Source: Manis javanica (lineage: Eukaryota > Chordata > Mammalia > Pholidota > Manidae). Taken from it: a stretch of DNA of 64,000 nucleotides. The DNA lies in the NCBI RefSeq assembly GCF_040802235.1, contig NC_133157.1, positions 34,624,501 to 34,688,500 on the forward strand. The letters are read 5' to 3'. Of the stretch, positions 42,011 to 52,737 are shown piece by piece (the first letter of the stretch is position 1; every line of letters begins with the position of its first letter). Both the position numbers and the translations under genes were made by a program. The notes under the pieces are model-generated. The model did no database searches, had not been told where the DNA came from, and saw only the letters and a list, made by a program, of their open reading frames with translations.

Positions 42011-42190
42011 GGCGCAGGAGGGGCGGGTGCCTGAGGAAAACTCGTGACCTCGGCTGCGCCGCTGGGCAGGGCGGTAAGCTTCGCGAGCCGCCCGGAGGCG
42101 GAAGTGCTGCCAGCTGACAGCGGGCGTCCCTGCTCAGCCTTCGGGGCCGCCGCCTCTGAGGGCACTCCAGTACTGAACCCGAGGCGAGGT

Positions 42191-43804
42191 GACGTGGGGA
42201 AGTAACGAATGGTCGATTACGGAAAAGGCAAAGTTAGGTTTTCTGAACTTCAGTTTTCTCATTGGTAAACGGAAACGAGAATCAGCACTGCCTCACTCCC
42301 AGCCGAACCTCACTTTCATCATTTTTAAAATGGGCAGGAGAATTCTGCGTTAATTACCTCGCTCACAGGACTGCTGGAAAGACTGCATCCTTTTTACGGC
42401 TGTTAACTGGCTTTAGAAAAAAAAATTGTATTTGTTAACTTATCCAGCCTGGAATATTTTTTCCTTTAAAACTGCCTGACCTAAATGTAATTGATTCAAA
42501 TCCACTCTGATTTTTCTCCCCCATAGTATTTTTATAAAAAGGCGAATATATCTCCTTTTAAATAATAGACTTTTTGGCAGCCAATAGACCACCTTTTCAG
42601 AGCTAGACAGACGTTTCTAGAGCTGGAAAACCCCTTAGGGATAATAGTTCATAGGGACACTCAGGCCCCTGTGTGGGAAGATCACGCAGGTGTCAATGGT
42701 CAAAAGGAAACCTAGGTTTCCTGAGTACCTCCATAATGATACTATTCACAACCTCTTGTATGTACACACCTTTCCCACCTAAGAACAAGAACTTTATTGA
42801 CATCCCTAACAAATCAACACTATAATTTTCACATTCATCACTGAAGCCCTCCATGATTTGATTCTAACACACTTTCTTCAGCTGTATCCATTTACTTTCA
42901 GGAGAGAATGTGGTCTGTCCCTCAGCTACTACTGTTGGGAGCAGCAAAAAGTTGTCTTCCTTAGACCCTGTCACTTCAGTGCCCAGGTGAAGATTACAAC
43001 TTAATTGCAGAGGCCATGAAGAGCCTGTGAAAGACTTTAAGCCATGCAGTGACTTGGTCAGAACCCTGTTCTGGAAGAATCGTCCGGCAGCTCAGGCAGT
43101 ATATGAAGAGGGTTCTGAAAGCAGGGAGGACAGGTAAGACCCTGCTGCAGTGGTTTAGGAGGGGAATGAGGGAGGCCAACAGAGCAGTGGGTGTCTTGCC
43201 AATCGGTATCAGCCCCAGGACATTCTTGGGGTGAAAGGATTTATTACACGGCTTGTTCTCCAGTGGTAGGTCAAGCACTAGCATCTCTGCCTCCGCCCAG
43301 AGCACTAGGCCGGGCTCTCTACATAGCGCAATAATAGCTTATTCTCTATGGGTATGGAAGCAGTAGCGTAGCAACAGGCCAGTTACATTATCAAGTGGTT
43401 TAAGTTCAGTGAGGATTCTGGCCATAGGAACCCCAACTTCCCCCCAGTGGCCTCCAATGGGAGGAAAATAATTGAGGTAATGTACATACACAGTACTTGG
43501 TAAGTAAAAGCAATTAGGAGGCAGAGAGGAGATTCACAGATAATATTTATAGTTTGGAAAACCATGAACAAAAATAACCACAGCAGGAAAAGCCAGTTAA
43601 GTGAGATGGAATAGGAGATAAGACAAATGAAGAATTCAGTGTGGACATACTGAGCATGAGGGAGCTGTGGGATACTCAGGACACGTTGAACAAGGTATTG
43701 GAAACCTAAGGCTGAAGTTCAGGAGAGAGGAGGTTCTACTTCCAGCAATGGTGGAAAAAGTTGTTTAAGGCCACTTGTTTGCTGAAAACAACTATAAGAG
43801 TTGG
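42191..43804. other. CLTA upstream intergenic with old repeats
   Basis: MIR-like pieces lie about 42230-42380 and 42600-42720. About 43010-43200 and 43570-43740 resemble an old interspersed repeat ('gccatgcagtgacttggtca', 'ggacatactgagcatgaggg') that I cannot name with confidence. No gene. Confidence 0.45.
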
Positions 43805-43835
43805 TGTTGATAAAGTGAAGGTTCCTATGGCCAGG

Positions 43836-44230
43836 TGTCTTACCAATGGGTTTCAGTTCTGGGCAAGTTCACTTTGAATTCAATGTGACCAAAGAAATGA
43901 CAGTAGAACATTCTTGGGGTGAAAGGGTTTATATCCAACTTTATTCCCACGGCGTCAGGTCAATCACTAGAATCCCATCCACTCAGAGACAGTCTGCATG
44001 CAGCAAGCCAGTCTCTGCCTCTGGGCCTCTCTACCTGCGCAGCCATCTCAGTCTCTGTCCTCATCTCTGCTCTTATGCAGCCATGCAGCTGTGCCACTGT
44101 GTCTTCCAGAGCACTGGGTGGAGCTCTTTATACAGAGTCAATAATGACATATTGCCCACACATGTGTAGTTAGCTAACCAACCAGGGCCAGGTGAGAATC
44201 CTGGCCACAGGAACCTTCATTTTATCCACA
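43836..44230 (-). mobile_element. Inverted LTR nested in the 5' LTR
   Basis: On the + strand it starts TGTCTTACC and ends TTATCCACA, so on the - strand it is a complete LTR (TG...CA, 395 bp) of the same family as 45925-46330. Its AATAAA (- strand) is at 43940-43945. CCAGG flanks both sides (43831-43835, 44231-44235). Just to the right, 44236-44278 reads as the inverted tail of env that normally precedes the 3' LTR, so the inverted block may be larger than the LTR alone. Confidence 0.8.
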
Positions 44231-44289
44231 CCAGGATTCTTGCCTCTCAATCTATGTGCCCTCAGTACCCTGCAATGGTCCCTGCACCG

Positions 44290-44580
44290 CATGGCTGCTG
44301 AAAGCACTGCAGGGCTGCAAGGCTGCAGGAGAGCAGAGACTGGAGTGGTGGCAGTGTCAAGGAAAGAGACAGATGGCTCAGGGGCAGAGAAGCCCAGAGG
44401 CAGAGACTGGCTTGCTGCAAGCAGACTCACTCTAAGTGAACTGGATTCTAGTGATTGACCTGCGGCCATGGGAATAAAGTTGGGTATAACCCTTTCACCC
44501 CAAGAACGTTCCATTGTCATTTTTCGGTCTCATTGAATCCATAGTGAACTTTGGCAGGGCTGAAACCCATTGGTAAGACA
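44290..44580 (+). mobile_element. Remainder of the 5' LTR (R-U5 part)
   Basis: Aligns by eye with the second half of 45925-46330: 'gcagagactggagtggtgg', AATAAA at 44473-44478, 'cctttcaccccaagaacg', ending 'ggtaagaca' at 44580. The U3 middle part is missing. Confidence 0.8.
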
Positions 44581-45924
44581 ATTGGCATAGTCATCAGGAT
44601 TCATTATTTACCAAGGAAAAGAACAGGCTGCTCTCATAGGAGGGGTGCTTCAGTGGGCTGCACCTATGGATGGGGAGACATTTGAGTGTCCCTCAGTGGG
44701 CATGTGGTTCAACATGGCTTGCCTCCTAGAGGACTGGGCCTCAGCCCAAGTCTGGAAAGGGGTGGAGGTGATAACCTGAGGCAGTAGGGATGGCCCTTGG
44801 TATAATAAATAGGTCCTTTGAGAAACAGAGTGCCTGTGAGGTGGCGGGAATGGTGAGTTTTTTCTCACAGTACTAAGAAAAGCCACATAGGAGAAAGACG
44901 TCCTCCTGCAGGAAGCATGAGAAGAGGCAGCACAAGAATGTAAGCTGTGAGGTGCTGTTGAGGAGGTAAAAAATTTGTTGGTGACTGAAATGGCGTCACT
45001 ACGAGGTGCTGTGGAAGTGGTAAAAGATGTCATGGTAGCCCGAGAGGAAGCAGCACAAAAAGGAGCAGCAGCATGAGAAGCAGCAGCACGAGAGTGCAGG
45101 CTGCCAGGTGCCATGGAGCAGGTGAAGGGTGTAGTGGAGCCGTCAGCTCCAGAAATGGAGGAGAGGAGGTTTGACCAACAGGTGTGGGTGGAGGCCCTGT
45201 CAGTGCTAGAGGCATCAGCCCCTCCTCGGTTGAAACCCCACCAGGTTGAAAGTTAGTGAAAAGCTCAAAAGAAAATAAAGACTTGGCAACCACAGGTTCC
45301 TCCAGGAGAGATGCAGCCCCCTCCCAGGTCGTGCAGCACTCTGTGATCTGCTTCTATACTCAAGTTCAATGAAAGCACAAAAGGAAATACAGTCTGCTAC
45401 TCAAAGGAAGAATTTAAAGGGCCCCATGAAGGTCACAATGACCCAGATGTGGGTTGATATGATAAAGGCAGGAGCAGACAGAAAGAAATTGGTTGGAAAG
45501 TCAAATGCAATCTTACTGGAGCTGTGGCAACAACTGACACTGGAGCAGCGGTTCTGGCCACTAAGGACGAAGCAGCAGAAGCCAGAGACAGAGCAATAAG
45601 ACCGGCCTGTATGTCCACAGTACTTTCTGCTGGAGAGGCTGGAGAAGGTGGGTATTGTAAGGCCCACCCATGGTTCTTTGGGCTAACTCATTTGAGTAGA
45701 ACTGGTTTGAATACAGCCAGGATGACCACTTGGTGGCAATGGATCTCCTCAGGCTTGAGGGTTATTATAATCTGTAGTAATTTTTGTTATCTGTATATTG
45801 TCATAGCCTCTGTTGTTATTACGTTATGGAATTTGGTGACAATGTCCCAGCTTCCTTGTACAGAGGCCATTGAAGAAAAGTGAGGGCACACAGATTGAGA
45901 GGTGAGAATCCTAGAGGGGTGGAG
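44581..45924 (+). pseudogene. Deleted retroviral interior (gag-like and env-tail remnants)
   Basis: About 1.35 kb with only short frames. The + strand frame 45369-45599 (76 aa, K/E/L/Q-rich) could be a gag remnant. The 45524-45883 frame carries a strongly hydrophobic stretch (VIIICSNFCYLYIVIASVV) near its end, as expected for the membrane anchor of an env tail, just before the polypurine-like 'agaggggtggag' (45913-45924) and the 3' LTR. GCAGCA-rich tracts at about 44920-45110 yield repetitive frames. No protein is encoded. Confidence 0.5.
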
Positions 45925-46330
45925 TGTGGATAAAGTGAAGGTTCCTATGGCCAGGAGTCTCACCTGGCCCTGGTCGGCTAGCTCACTACACATGTGTGGG
46001 CAATACATTGCTTTTGACTCTATATATAAAGAGCTCTGCCCAGTGCTCTGAGCAACACCGTGGCTGCATGGCTGCAAGAGAGTAGACTAGAGTGGTGGCA
46101 GCACCGAGGACAGAGACTGAGACGGCTGCAGGGGCAGAGAAGGCCCAGAGGAAGAGACTGGCTTGCTGCATGCAGACTCTCTGAGTGGATGGGATTCTAG
46201 TGATTGACCTGCCACCGTGGGAATAAAGTTGGGTATAAACCCTTTCACCCCAAGAACGTTCCATTGTCATTTTTCGGTCTCATTGAATCCATAGTGAACT
46301 TGCCTGGAGCTGAAACCCACTGGCAAGACA
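45925..46330 (+). mobile_element. 3' LTR (406 bp)
   Basis: Starts TGTGGATAAAG, ends GGCAAGACA. TATA box TATATATAAA at 46021-46030, poly(A) signal AATAAA at 46222-46227. It serves as the reference copy for the two broken LTR parts to its left. Confidence 0.85.
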
Positions 46331-47360
46331 GCTGGGGAAAAGTTTTAAAAATTTCTTTGAAGGTGTCAGAGGACTACCAAAGCAGTAAGGAGTTGTGGGC
46401 CCAAGTTTTAGGATAGGAGGGAAGCCAAGAAAAGCGAGCCTAACATTGGAGCCACTTTTCCTCTCAAAGAGATTGTTAGTTCTTAAAAGCAGGGACTGAG
46501 AAGCTGAGTTACCTTAAATAAGAGAGGCTAGGGAGAAGAAAATAGTAGAGGGCCTACCAAGAAGAGGCTTTTTGGGGGGACCCTGAGGACTGCACAGTAG
46601 GAATAAAGGTAAAAGTAGACCAAAATCTAGTTTTGAATGATAGAAATCCTTGATGGAATTAAAGTGAGCCAGGCTTGACTGTCCTTAGTCTAGAGCTTTC
46701 TGCCAAAAGCAGAAGTAAATTCTGATAGAAAATAATTTCATCCAAAAATAAGCATGTAAAGACAAAACATGCTCAGACATTTTTAGGGACATACAGTGAA
46801 ATCCCTTGGGATTCAGATAATGGAGTTATCACACCTAGACTTTAAAACAGTTATGAGTAATGAGTTCAAGGAATTAAAAGGATTTCAGCAGTTTGAGAAT
46901 TTGAGAACTAAAATTTATAGTATTTGACACTAAGAATTCAATGGATAAATTTAATACAGGATTTGACATGGCTGAAAGAGAATTAGTGAGCCAGAAGATA
47001 CAGCAGAAAAATATCCAGGCTGAAACATAAAATCAAAATGACAAAAAAACAAAAAACAGCAACAAAAAAAATGTGGGATATGGGGAATAGGTTTTATAAA
47101 CATCAATTCTGGCTAGGAGAGAAGAGAATGGAGCAATGTTAGAAGAGAAACTGGCTAAGAATTTCCCAAAACTGGTGAAAGAAATCAAGCCATAGATTTG
47201 AGAATCACCATGACTCCAAACAAGATAAAAATACCCTCTGTAAAAGAATTACATGCCTCTTGTGCATTTTCAAATCAACATCCAAATTTATTTTCATAAT
47301 AATTAGTTGCAAGGGGATGTAATTTCTAATAGGTTGTAGATATTGATCCTTTCAAGTGAA
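46331..47360 (+). repeat. Old L1-like region (5' part or ORF1 zone)
   Basis: From about 46720 to 47230 the + strand resembles the 5' or ORF1 zone of old L1M elements ('agccagaagatacagcag', 'actttaaaacagttatgag'). There is no open frame. The first 380 bases are not assigned. Confidence 0.45.
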
Positions 47361-47540
47361 GTTGCATGCTTTTTTTTTATTTTGTTGTCATTAATCTACA
47401 ATTACAGAAAGAACATTATGTTTACTAGGTTCCCCCCTTCACCAAGTCCCCCCCACATACCCCTTCACAGTCACTGTCCATCTGCATAGTAAGATGCTGT
47501 AAAATCACTACTTGTCTTCTCTATGTTGCTGTTGCATGCT
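47361..47540 (-). mobile_element. Short 5'-truncated young L1 (about 160 bp) with its duplication
   Basis: L1 3' UTR at 47371-47530 with poly(T) at its left end, flanked by 'gttgcatgct' at 47361-47370 and 47531-47540. The sequence matches the 3' UTR of the composite L1 at 13264-13440. It ends with poly(A) and has no retroviral tail, so that tail is not a fixed part of this L1 lineage. Confidence 0.9.
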
Positions 47541-47949
47541 CTTTTAAATGTATGCAGTGGCATCTAAATATTATAGTGATTTGATACTCACCATCACCCA
47601 TTAAAATAATAAATGACAAAGCTTTTCATTAAGAAATTTCAGAGTTTTTTGCTGCATGGACACATACTACCATTCCAACGTTTGCCCTAAATGTATCCTA
47701 TAGAATTTTTTTGTGCTTGAAAAGACTTTCATTGGTGAACTAATCATAATTCTTTGTAACAAAAATATGTAATATAAATATGTTTTTAAAAAATATCCCA
47801 TGACCATAAGGCTCTGAATGTTAAAATTGTTTTAGATTGACGTAATTATTAGTAGTATACAGTTAATCAAAGCAAAATATAGAAAACCTCACAAATAATT
47901 ACAAAATTTAACAAGTAAAATTTTATTAGAAATTCCTGTCTTAAAGTGA
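47541..47949. other. A/T-rich intergenic sequence
   Basis: Nothing recognised. Confidence 0.4.
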
Positions 47950-48235
47950 TAGATGGGCTTATATTACCTATTGCAGTATAATAAATTATCTTAGAACTTA
48001 GCACCTTAAAATAACAAATCACAGTTTCTGAGGGTCAGGAATCCAGGAGGATCAAAATGTTGGCAAGGGTTGCATCCAGTGCAAGCCTGATGGGTAATCC
48101 ACTCACAAGGTCACTCACATGGCTGTCGGCAAGAGTTTTAGTTCCTTGCCAGTTGGGCCTCTTTAAAAGTTAGCTCATGACACCGAAGTTGGCATTTTCC
48201 AGAGCAAGTAATCCAATAAAAAAATGACCAAGACA
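47950..48235. repeat. Old MLT1-like LTR repeat
   Basis: 'attgcagtataataaattat', 'acttagcaccttaaaat', 'cacagtttctgagggtcagg', 'gtcactcacatggctgtcgg' follow the same order as the copy at 20195-20620. Confidence 0.55.
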
Positions 48236-48239
48236 GAGG

Positions 48240-49420
48240 CATGGTATCTTTCTACAACTTTATTGAGATACAATTCACACTGTATTCATACAATGTACCA
48301 CATTATAACCATACAATTCACCTATTTAAAGTGTACAGTTTGGTAGCTTTTAGTATATTCACAGAGTTGTGCATCCATCACTACCATCAATTTTAGAACA
48401 TTTTCATGACCTCCAAAAGAGATATCACACTCGCCACTCCTCAGTACTCTCACATCCCCCAGCTCCAGACAACCATTAATATTTTTCTCTATATATTATA
48501 CCTATTACAGACATTTCATTAAAATGGAATTATACAATACGTGGCTGGCTTCTTTCACTCAATATTTTCAAGGTTTATCTGTGTTGTAGTATGTATCAGG
48601 ACTCCAGGACTCCATTCCTTCTTATAGATGAATAATATTCCATTGCATGGACCATACCACTTGTATTTACCAGTTGATGGATATTTTTGTTGTTTCCACT
48701 TTTTCACTATTGTGTATAATATACTGCTATGAACATTCATGTGACAATTTTTGTGTGCACGTGTTTTCCTCTTGAGTATGTATACCTAGGAATGAAATTA
48801 ATGTGTACACATACCCAGTATATATATTACTGGGTCATATGTTAACTCCATGTTTATTCATTTGAGAAATTACCAGACTGTATTCCAAACTCATTACACC
48901 ATTTTATAACCCCATCAACATTATATGACGGTTCCTGTTTTTCCACATCATCACCAACACTTCTTACTGTCTTTCACTTCTTACTGTCTTTTTTATTATG
49001 GTCATCCTAGTGGGTATAAAAGTGACATCTCACTGTGGTTTTGATTTGCATTTCTCTGATAGCTAATGATGCTGAGCATCTTTTCATGTGCTTTTTGGCT
49101 AAGTGTGCATCTTCTTTGAAGAAATGTCTATTCAGACTCTTTGCCCAATTTTAATTTTTTTGCCTTATACTGTTGAGTTGTAAGAGTCCTTTATATATTC
49201 TAATATAAGTTCCTTGTCACATATGTGCTTCTCAAATATTTTCTCAATTTGTGTCTTTTTCACCTTCTTGATGGTATCCTTTGAGGCATAGAAGTTTTTA
49301 ATTTTGATGATGGTTGTTTATGTTTCTGGAGTAATATCTAAGAAACCATTGCCTATCCAAGGTCATAAAGATTTATACCTATAGCTTTTAGTGGGACTGA
49401 TAAAAGTTTTTTAAATATTC
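48240..49420 (-). mobile_element. Old L1 3' half
   Basis: Typical L1 3' end read on the - strand: 'caactttattgagatacaat', 'agtgtacagtttggtag', then decayed ORF2 C-terminal sequence ('taatattccattgcatggac'). No long frame. Confidence 0.8.
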
Positions 49421-51480
49421 AAAATCAAGAATAAAAATGAATCACTGAAGATGCCAAAGACATTATAAACATAAGACATACAAAAAAATTGTTAATAAAT
49501 TTGAAAATTTAAATGATAAATTCCTAGAAAAAACACAAAAATAACAAAGAATTTAATATTCCTGTAACTAGTAAAACCAATTTAATAAACTAAAAACCTT
49601 CCCACAAAGAAAACTCCATTTGGCTTCATTAGTGAAAATTCCAGTCTTACAAATTCTTCCATAGAATTTAAAAAAGGAGTATATACTCCTCAACTTATTT
49701 TATGGGAAACATAATCTTGGTACAAAACCCAACAAAGACAGAGAAAGGAAATACAAAGTCATTCATGAATATAGTTGAAAAAACCCTGAGTGGGAGTAGG
49801 ATGGAACAAACACATTCTTCCTGGCCTTTCCTACTGAATGCAGCAATAAAACCTAGCCAGAATGCATGGAGCACTATATAAGGACTCTGAAAAGTAGACA
49901 GTGGCAAGCAAATTGAGGAAAAGACCAAAATGTGCAGCACTGAAGGGGCAACGAATTCACCATTTTTTAATCCTCTAGTCCTCTTGCCACTTGGCCTCAA
50001 GAAATGGGCATGACTATGAAAATGTGTGGCAGAGTGGGCTAAGTAAACCTCTAGTTTTTTCGCTGGAGAACCAGAAAGAGGTACCCCAGGGAACTGAATA
50101 CTAAAGGGAGATTTTCAAGAGAGAGGAGCTTGGGCAAGTGTTTATAAAGTTGTTTATAAACTCCTAATCTCAGCCCTGAGCTATACAGTTGATCTGGACT
50201 TACTCAACATATAAAAGACTTTGAGTACTGAATTTACCACCATTCAGGTTCCACACTGGCCACTCGGTGGCGCACACATGAGACAGCTCTGAATACCATT
50301 ACACTCTTAGAAAATGGAAATGAAATTCTAACACAGCCCACAAAAGGTCTGTTGGAACTTATGGCCTGAACCTAGTTAGATCAACTTCATACTGATACAA
50401 AAATAATCAACATTCTTCATAGGATTTAACCAAGGGGTCAACATCTCACAGCATAATATTCAAAATGTTTAAGATACAATCTAGAATTACTTGGCATATG
50501 AATACTAAGGAAACTCTCAACTCACAAAAAGACAATACACGTAAATACCAAGATGACTCAGATATTGGAATTATCTGACAAAGACTTTAAAGTACCTACT
50601 ATAAAAATTCCCTAACAATTATAAATACCCTTGGAATAAATGGAAAACAAGATGTTTCAGTAAGAAAATGGAAAGTATAAAGAAGAAAAAAATGAAAAAA
50701 ATGAAAATTTTAGAACTGGAAAGTGAAAAAACAAAAACAAAAAACAAATGAAAAATCCCCTGGATATGGTCCAAAACAGAATGGAGATGACAGAAGGAAG
50801 AGTCAGTAAACATAAAGATTGATTAGTAGAAATTAGCCTAAACAACAGTGAGAGAAAAACAAAAACGAGAATAAAAACCTGAAAAGAGCCCCAGGGACAT
50901 TGGAACAATATAAAAATGTCCAGCTTTTGTTACATCAGACTTACAGAAAGAAAGAAAGAGTGCAGAGCTGGAAAAATATTTGCAGTCATAGCAGCTGAAA
51001 ACTTCCCAAATTTGGCATAAATCTAAATTCAAAAATTCAGTGAACCCCAGACAAGATAAAGCCAAAGAATGTATACCCATAAAAACCAAAATAAAACTGT
51101 GGAAAACTAAAGAAAATTAATTGCAGCCAGCCAGACAAAATTTCTGCCTGAAGTAGTAAAATGTTCATTTTAAATAGACTATGAAGTTCAGTACATATGT
51201 TGCAATCCCAAGAAGCACTAAAAACCTTTCACAAAGAAATATAGTCAAAACACAGTAAATTGAAATGGAATATTAAAAAATATTCAAATAACCCAAAAGA
51301 AGGCAGGAAAGAAAGCAGAAGAATGAAAGAGGGGAAAATGGAAAACAAATAATAAAATGGTAGACCTAAATCTAAACATATCAAAAATTGCACTACATGT
51401 TTCAAACACACCAATAAAAAAAAGAGAGGTTGTGAGAATGAATGACAAGACATGAACTAATTATGTACTGTCTACAAGAA
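49421..51480 (+). repeat. Old L1-like A-rich region
   Basis: The + strand is very A-rich. About 49440-49700 resembles an ORF2 fragment ('cttcccacaaagaaaactcc'). About 50380-51480 resembles the 5' or ORF1 part of an old L1 ('aagactttaaagtacctact', 'acttcccaaatttggcat'). A - strand frame at 50000-49695 (101 aa) has no signature. Boundaries are not sharp. Confidence 0.45.
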
Positions 51481-52415
51481 ACTCACTTCAAATATGATAC
51501 AGTAATTTTTCCAAAAAATATACAGAAATGGTCAATAGACACATGAAAAGATGTCCAGCATCACTAATCACTAGGAAAATGCAAATACAAATCAATGAGG
51601 TATCACTTCACACTAGTCAGAATGGCCATTATCCAAAATATAAGAAATAACAAGTGTTGGCAAAGATGTGGAGAAATGGGAACCCGCCTATGCTGTTGGT
51701 GGGAGTGTAAATTGGCCCAGCCACAGTAGAAAACACTATGGAGGTTCCTCAAAAATCTAAAAATAGAAATACCATACAATAACCTAGTAATTCTACTTCT
51801 GGAAATTTACCTGAAGAAAACAATCAGTAATTTGAAAAAACACATGCATGCCTATGTTTACTGCAGCATTATTTACAGTAGCAAAGATACAGAAGCACCC
51901 AAGTGCCCACTGGAAGATAAATGTATAAAGATGGGGTATATATACACACACACAATGGAATATTACTCAGCCACTAAAAAGGAGGGATCTTGCCATTTGC
52001 CACAGCATGGATGGACCTAGAAGGTATTATGCCAAGTGAAATTTGGCAGGCAGAAAAAGACAAATACCATATGATACCATGTGGAATCTAAAAACAAAGC
52101 AAATGAAAAAGAAACAGACCCATAAATATAGACAACAGATTATTGGTTACCATGGAAGGAGGGAAAGGGATGGGTGAATTAGGTGAAGGGGATTAAAGAG
52201 GTACAAACTGCAAACTGTAAAATGACTTAGTCATAGGAATGGAAGCACATCATTGAGAACATAACCAATAATAGTGTAACATCTTAGTATGGTTTGGGGT
52301 AACTACACTGATCATGGCAAGCACTACATAATTATTGAGTCACTATGATGTACATCTGAAACCACTATAATATTGTATATCAATTTTATTCTGATAAGAA
52401 GAAAAACAAATATAA
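51481..52415 (+). mobile_element. Old L1 3' end
   Basis: Decayed ORF2 C-terminal text ('acatgaaaagatgtccagca', 'gtgttggcaaagatgtggag', 'tggaatattactcagccac') followed by a 3' UTR and an A-rich end near 52410. The only frame (51832-52020) is a small ORF2 remnant. Confidence 0.75.
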
Positions 52416-52721
52416 TGACACAGATAGGTTAAAAGTAAAAGGACAGAAAAAGATATACCATACAAACACTAACAACAGACAAAGCAGATGCATAGTAAGG
52501 ACAATTACAAGGGTAAAGGAGTATGTTACACAGTGATAACAATTCAGCAAGAAAACATTACAATTTACACAGTGATAATAACTCAGCAAAAAAACATTAC
52601 AATCCTAAATGTGTACATAAGTAACAATGACCTCAAAATACAGGAAGCGAGAACTGGAAGAACTGAAAGGAGAAGCACACAAATCCACAATTATAGTTGG
52701 GAACCTCAATAATCCTCTCAC
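52416..52721 (+). mobile_element. Old L1 ORF2 endonuclease remnant (left of the retrocopy)
   Basis: ORF2 endonuclease-like text ending 'acaattatagttgggaacct' just before the target-site duplication of the retroviral retrocopy. The same L1 resumes at 54043. Confidence 0.65.
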
Positions 52722-52737
52722 AAAAACCTAGAGAACT
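52722..52737. repeat. Target-site duplication, left copy (16 bp)
   Basis: aaaaacctagagaact, identical to 54027-54042. An A-rich start is typical of L1 endonuclease sites. Confidence 0.9.

Larger units (their letters stand above)
41380..42190. promoter_or_regulatory. CLTA: CpG island over CLTA exon 1 and promoter
   Basis: Dense CG dinucleotides from about 41380 through exon 1, the promoter and about 250 bp beyond it, in a window otherwise poor in CpG. This marks an unmethylated housekeeping promoter, which suits a ubiquitous coat protein. The island reaches well upstream of the CLTA start, which leaves room for divergent transcription. Confidence 0.85.
43805..46330 (+). mobile_element. Deleted endogenous retrovirus with two LTRs
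   Basis: 5' LTR 43805-44580 (interrupted), internal part 44581-45924, 3' LTR 45925-46330. The five bases outside the two ends are similar (GTTGG at 43800-43804, GCTGG at 46331-46335), which suits a target-site duplication with one change. After the 5' LTR a TGG at 44583 could begin a primer-binding site; the tRNA is not recognised. The internal part is only about 1.35 kb, so most of gag-pol-env is deleted. LTR style (about 400 bp, TATA, AATAAA) suggests a class I (gamma-like) family. Confidence 0.75.

Noticed and set aside
44650-45293. 154-aa and 87-aa - strand frames rich in Ala and Ser
   Set aside because: Antisense of GCAGCA-rich retroviral interior. The repeats produce the composition and there is no domain.
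50619-51453. Several F/L/S-rich - strand frames that look like membrane proteins
   Set aside because: Reverse complement of A-rich old L1 sequence gives Phe/Leu/Ser-rich chance frames.
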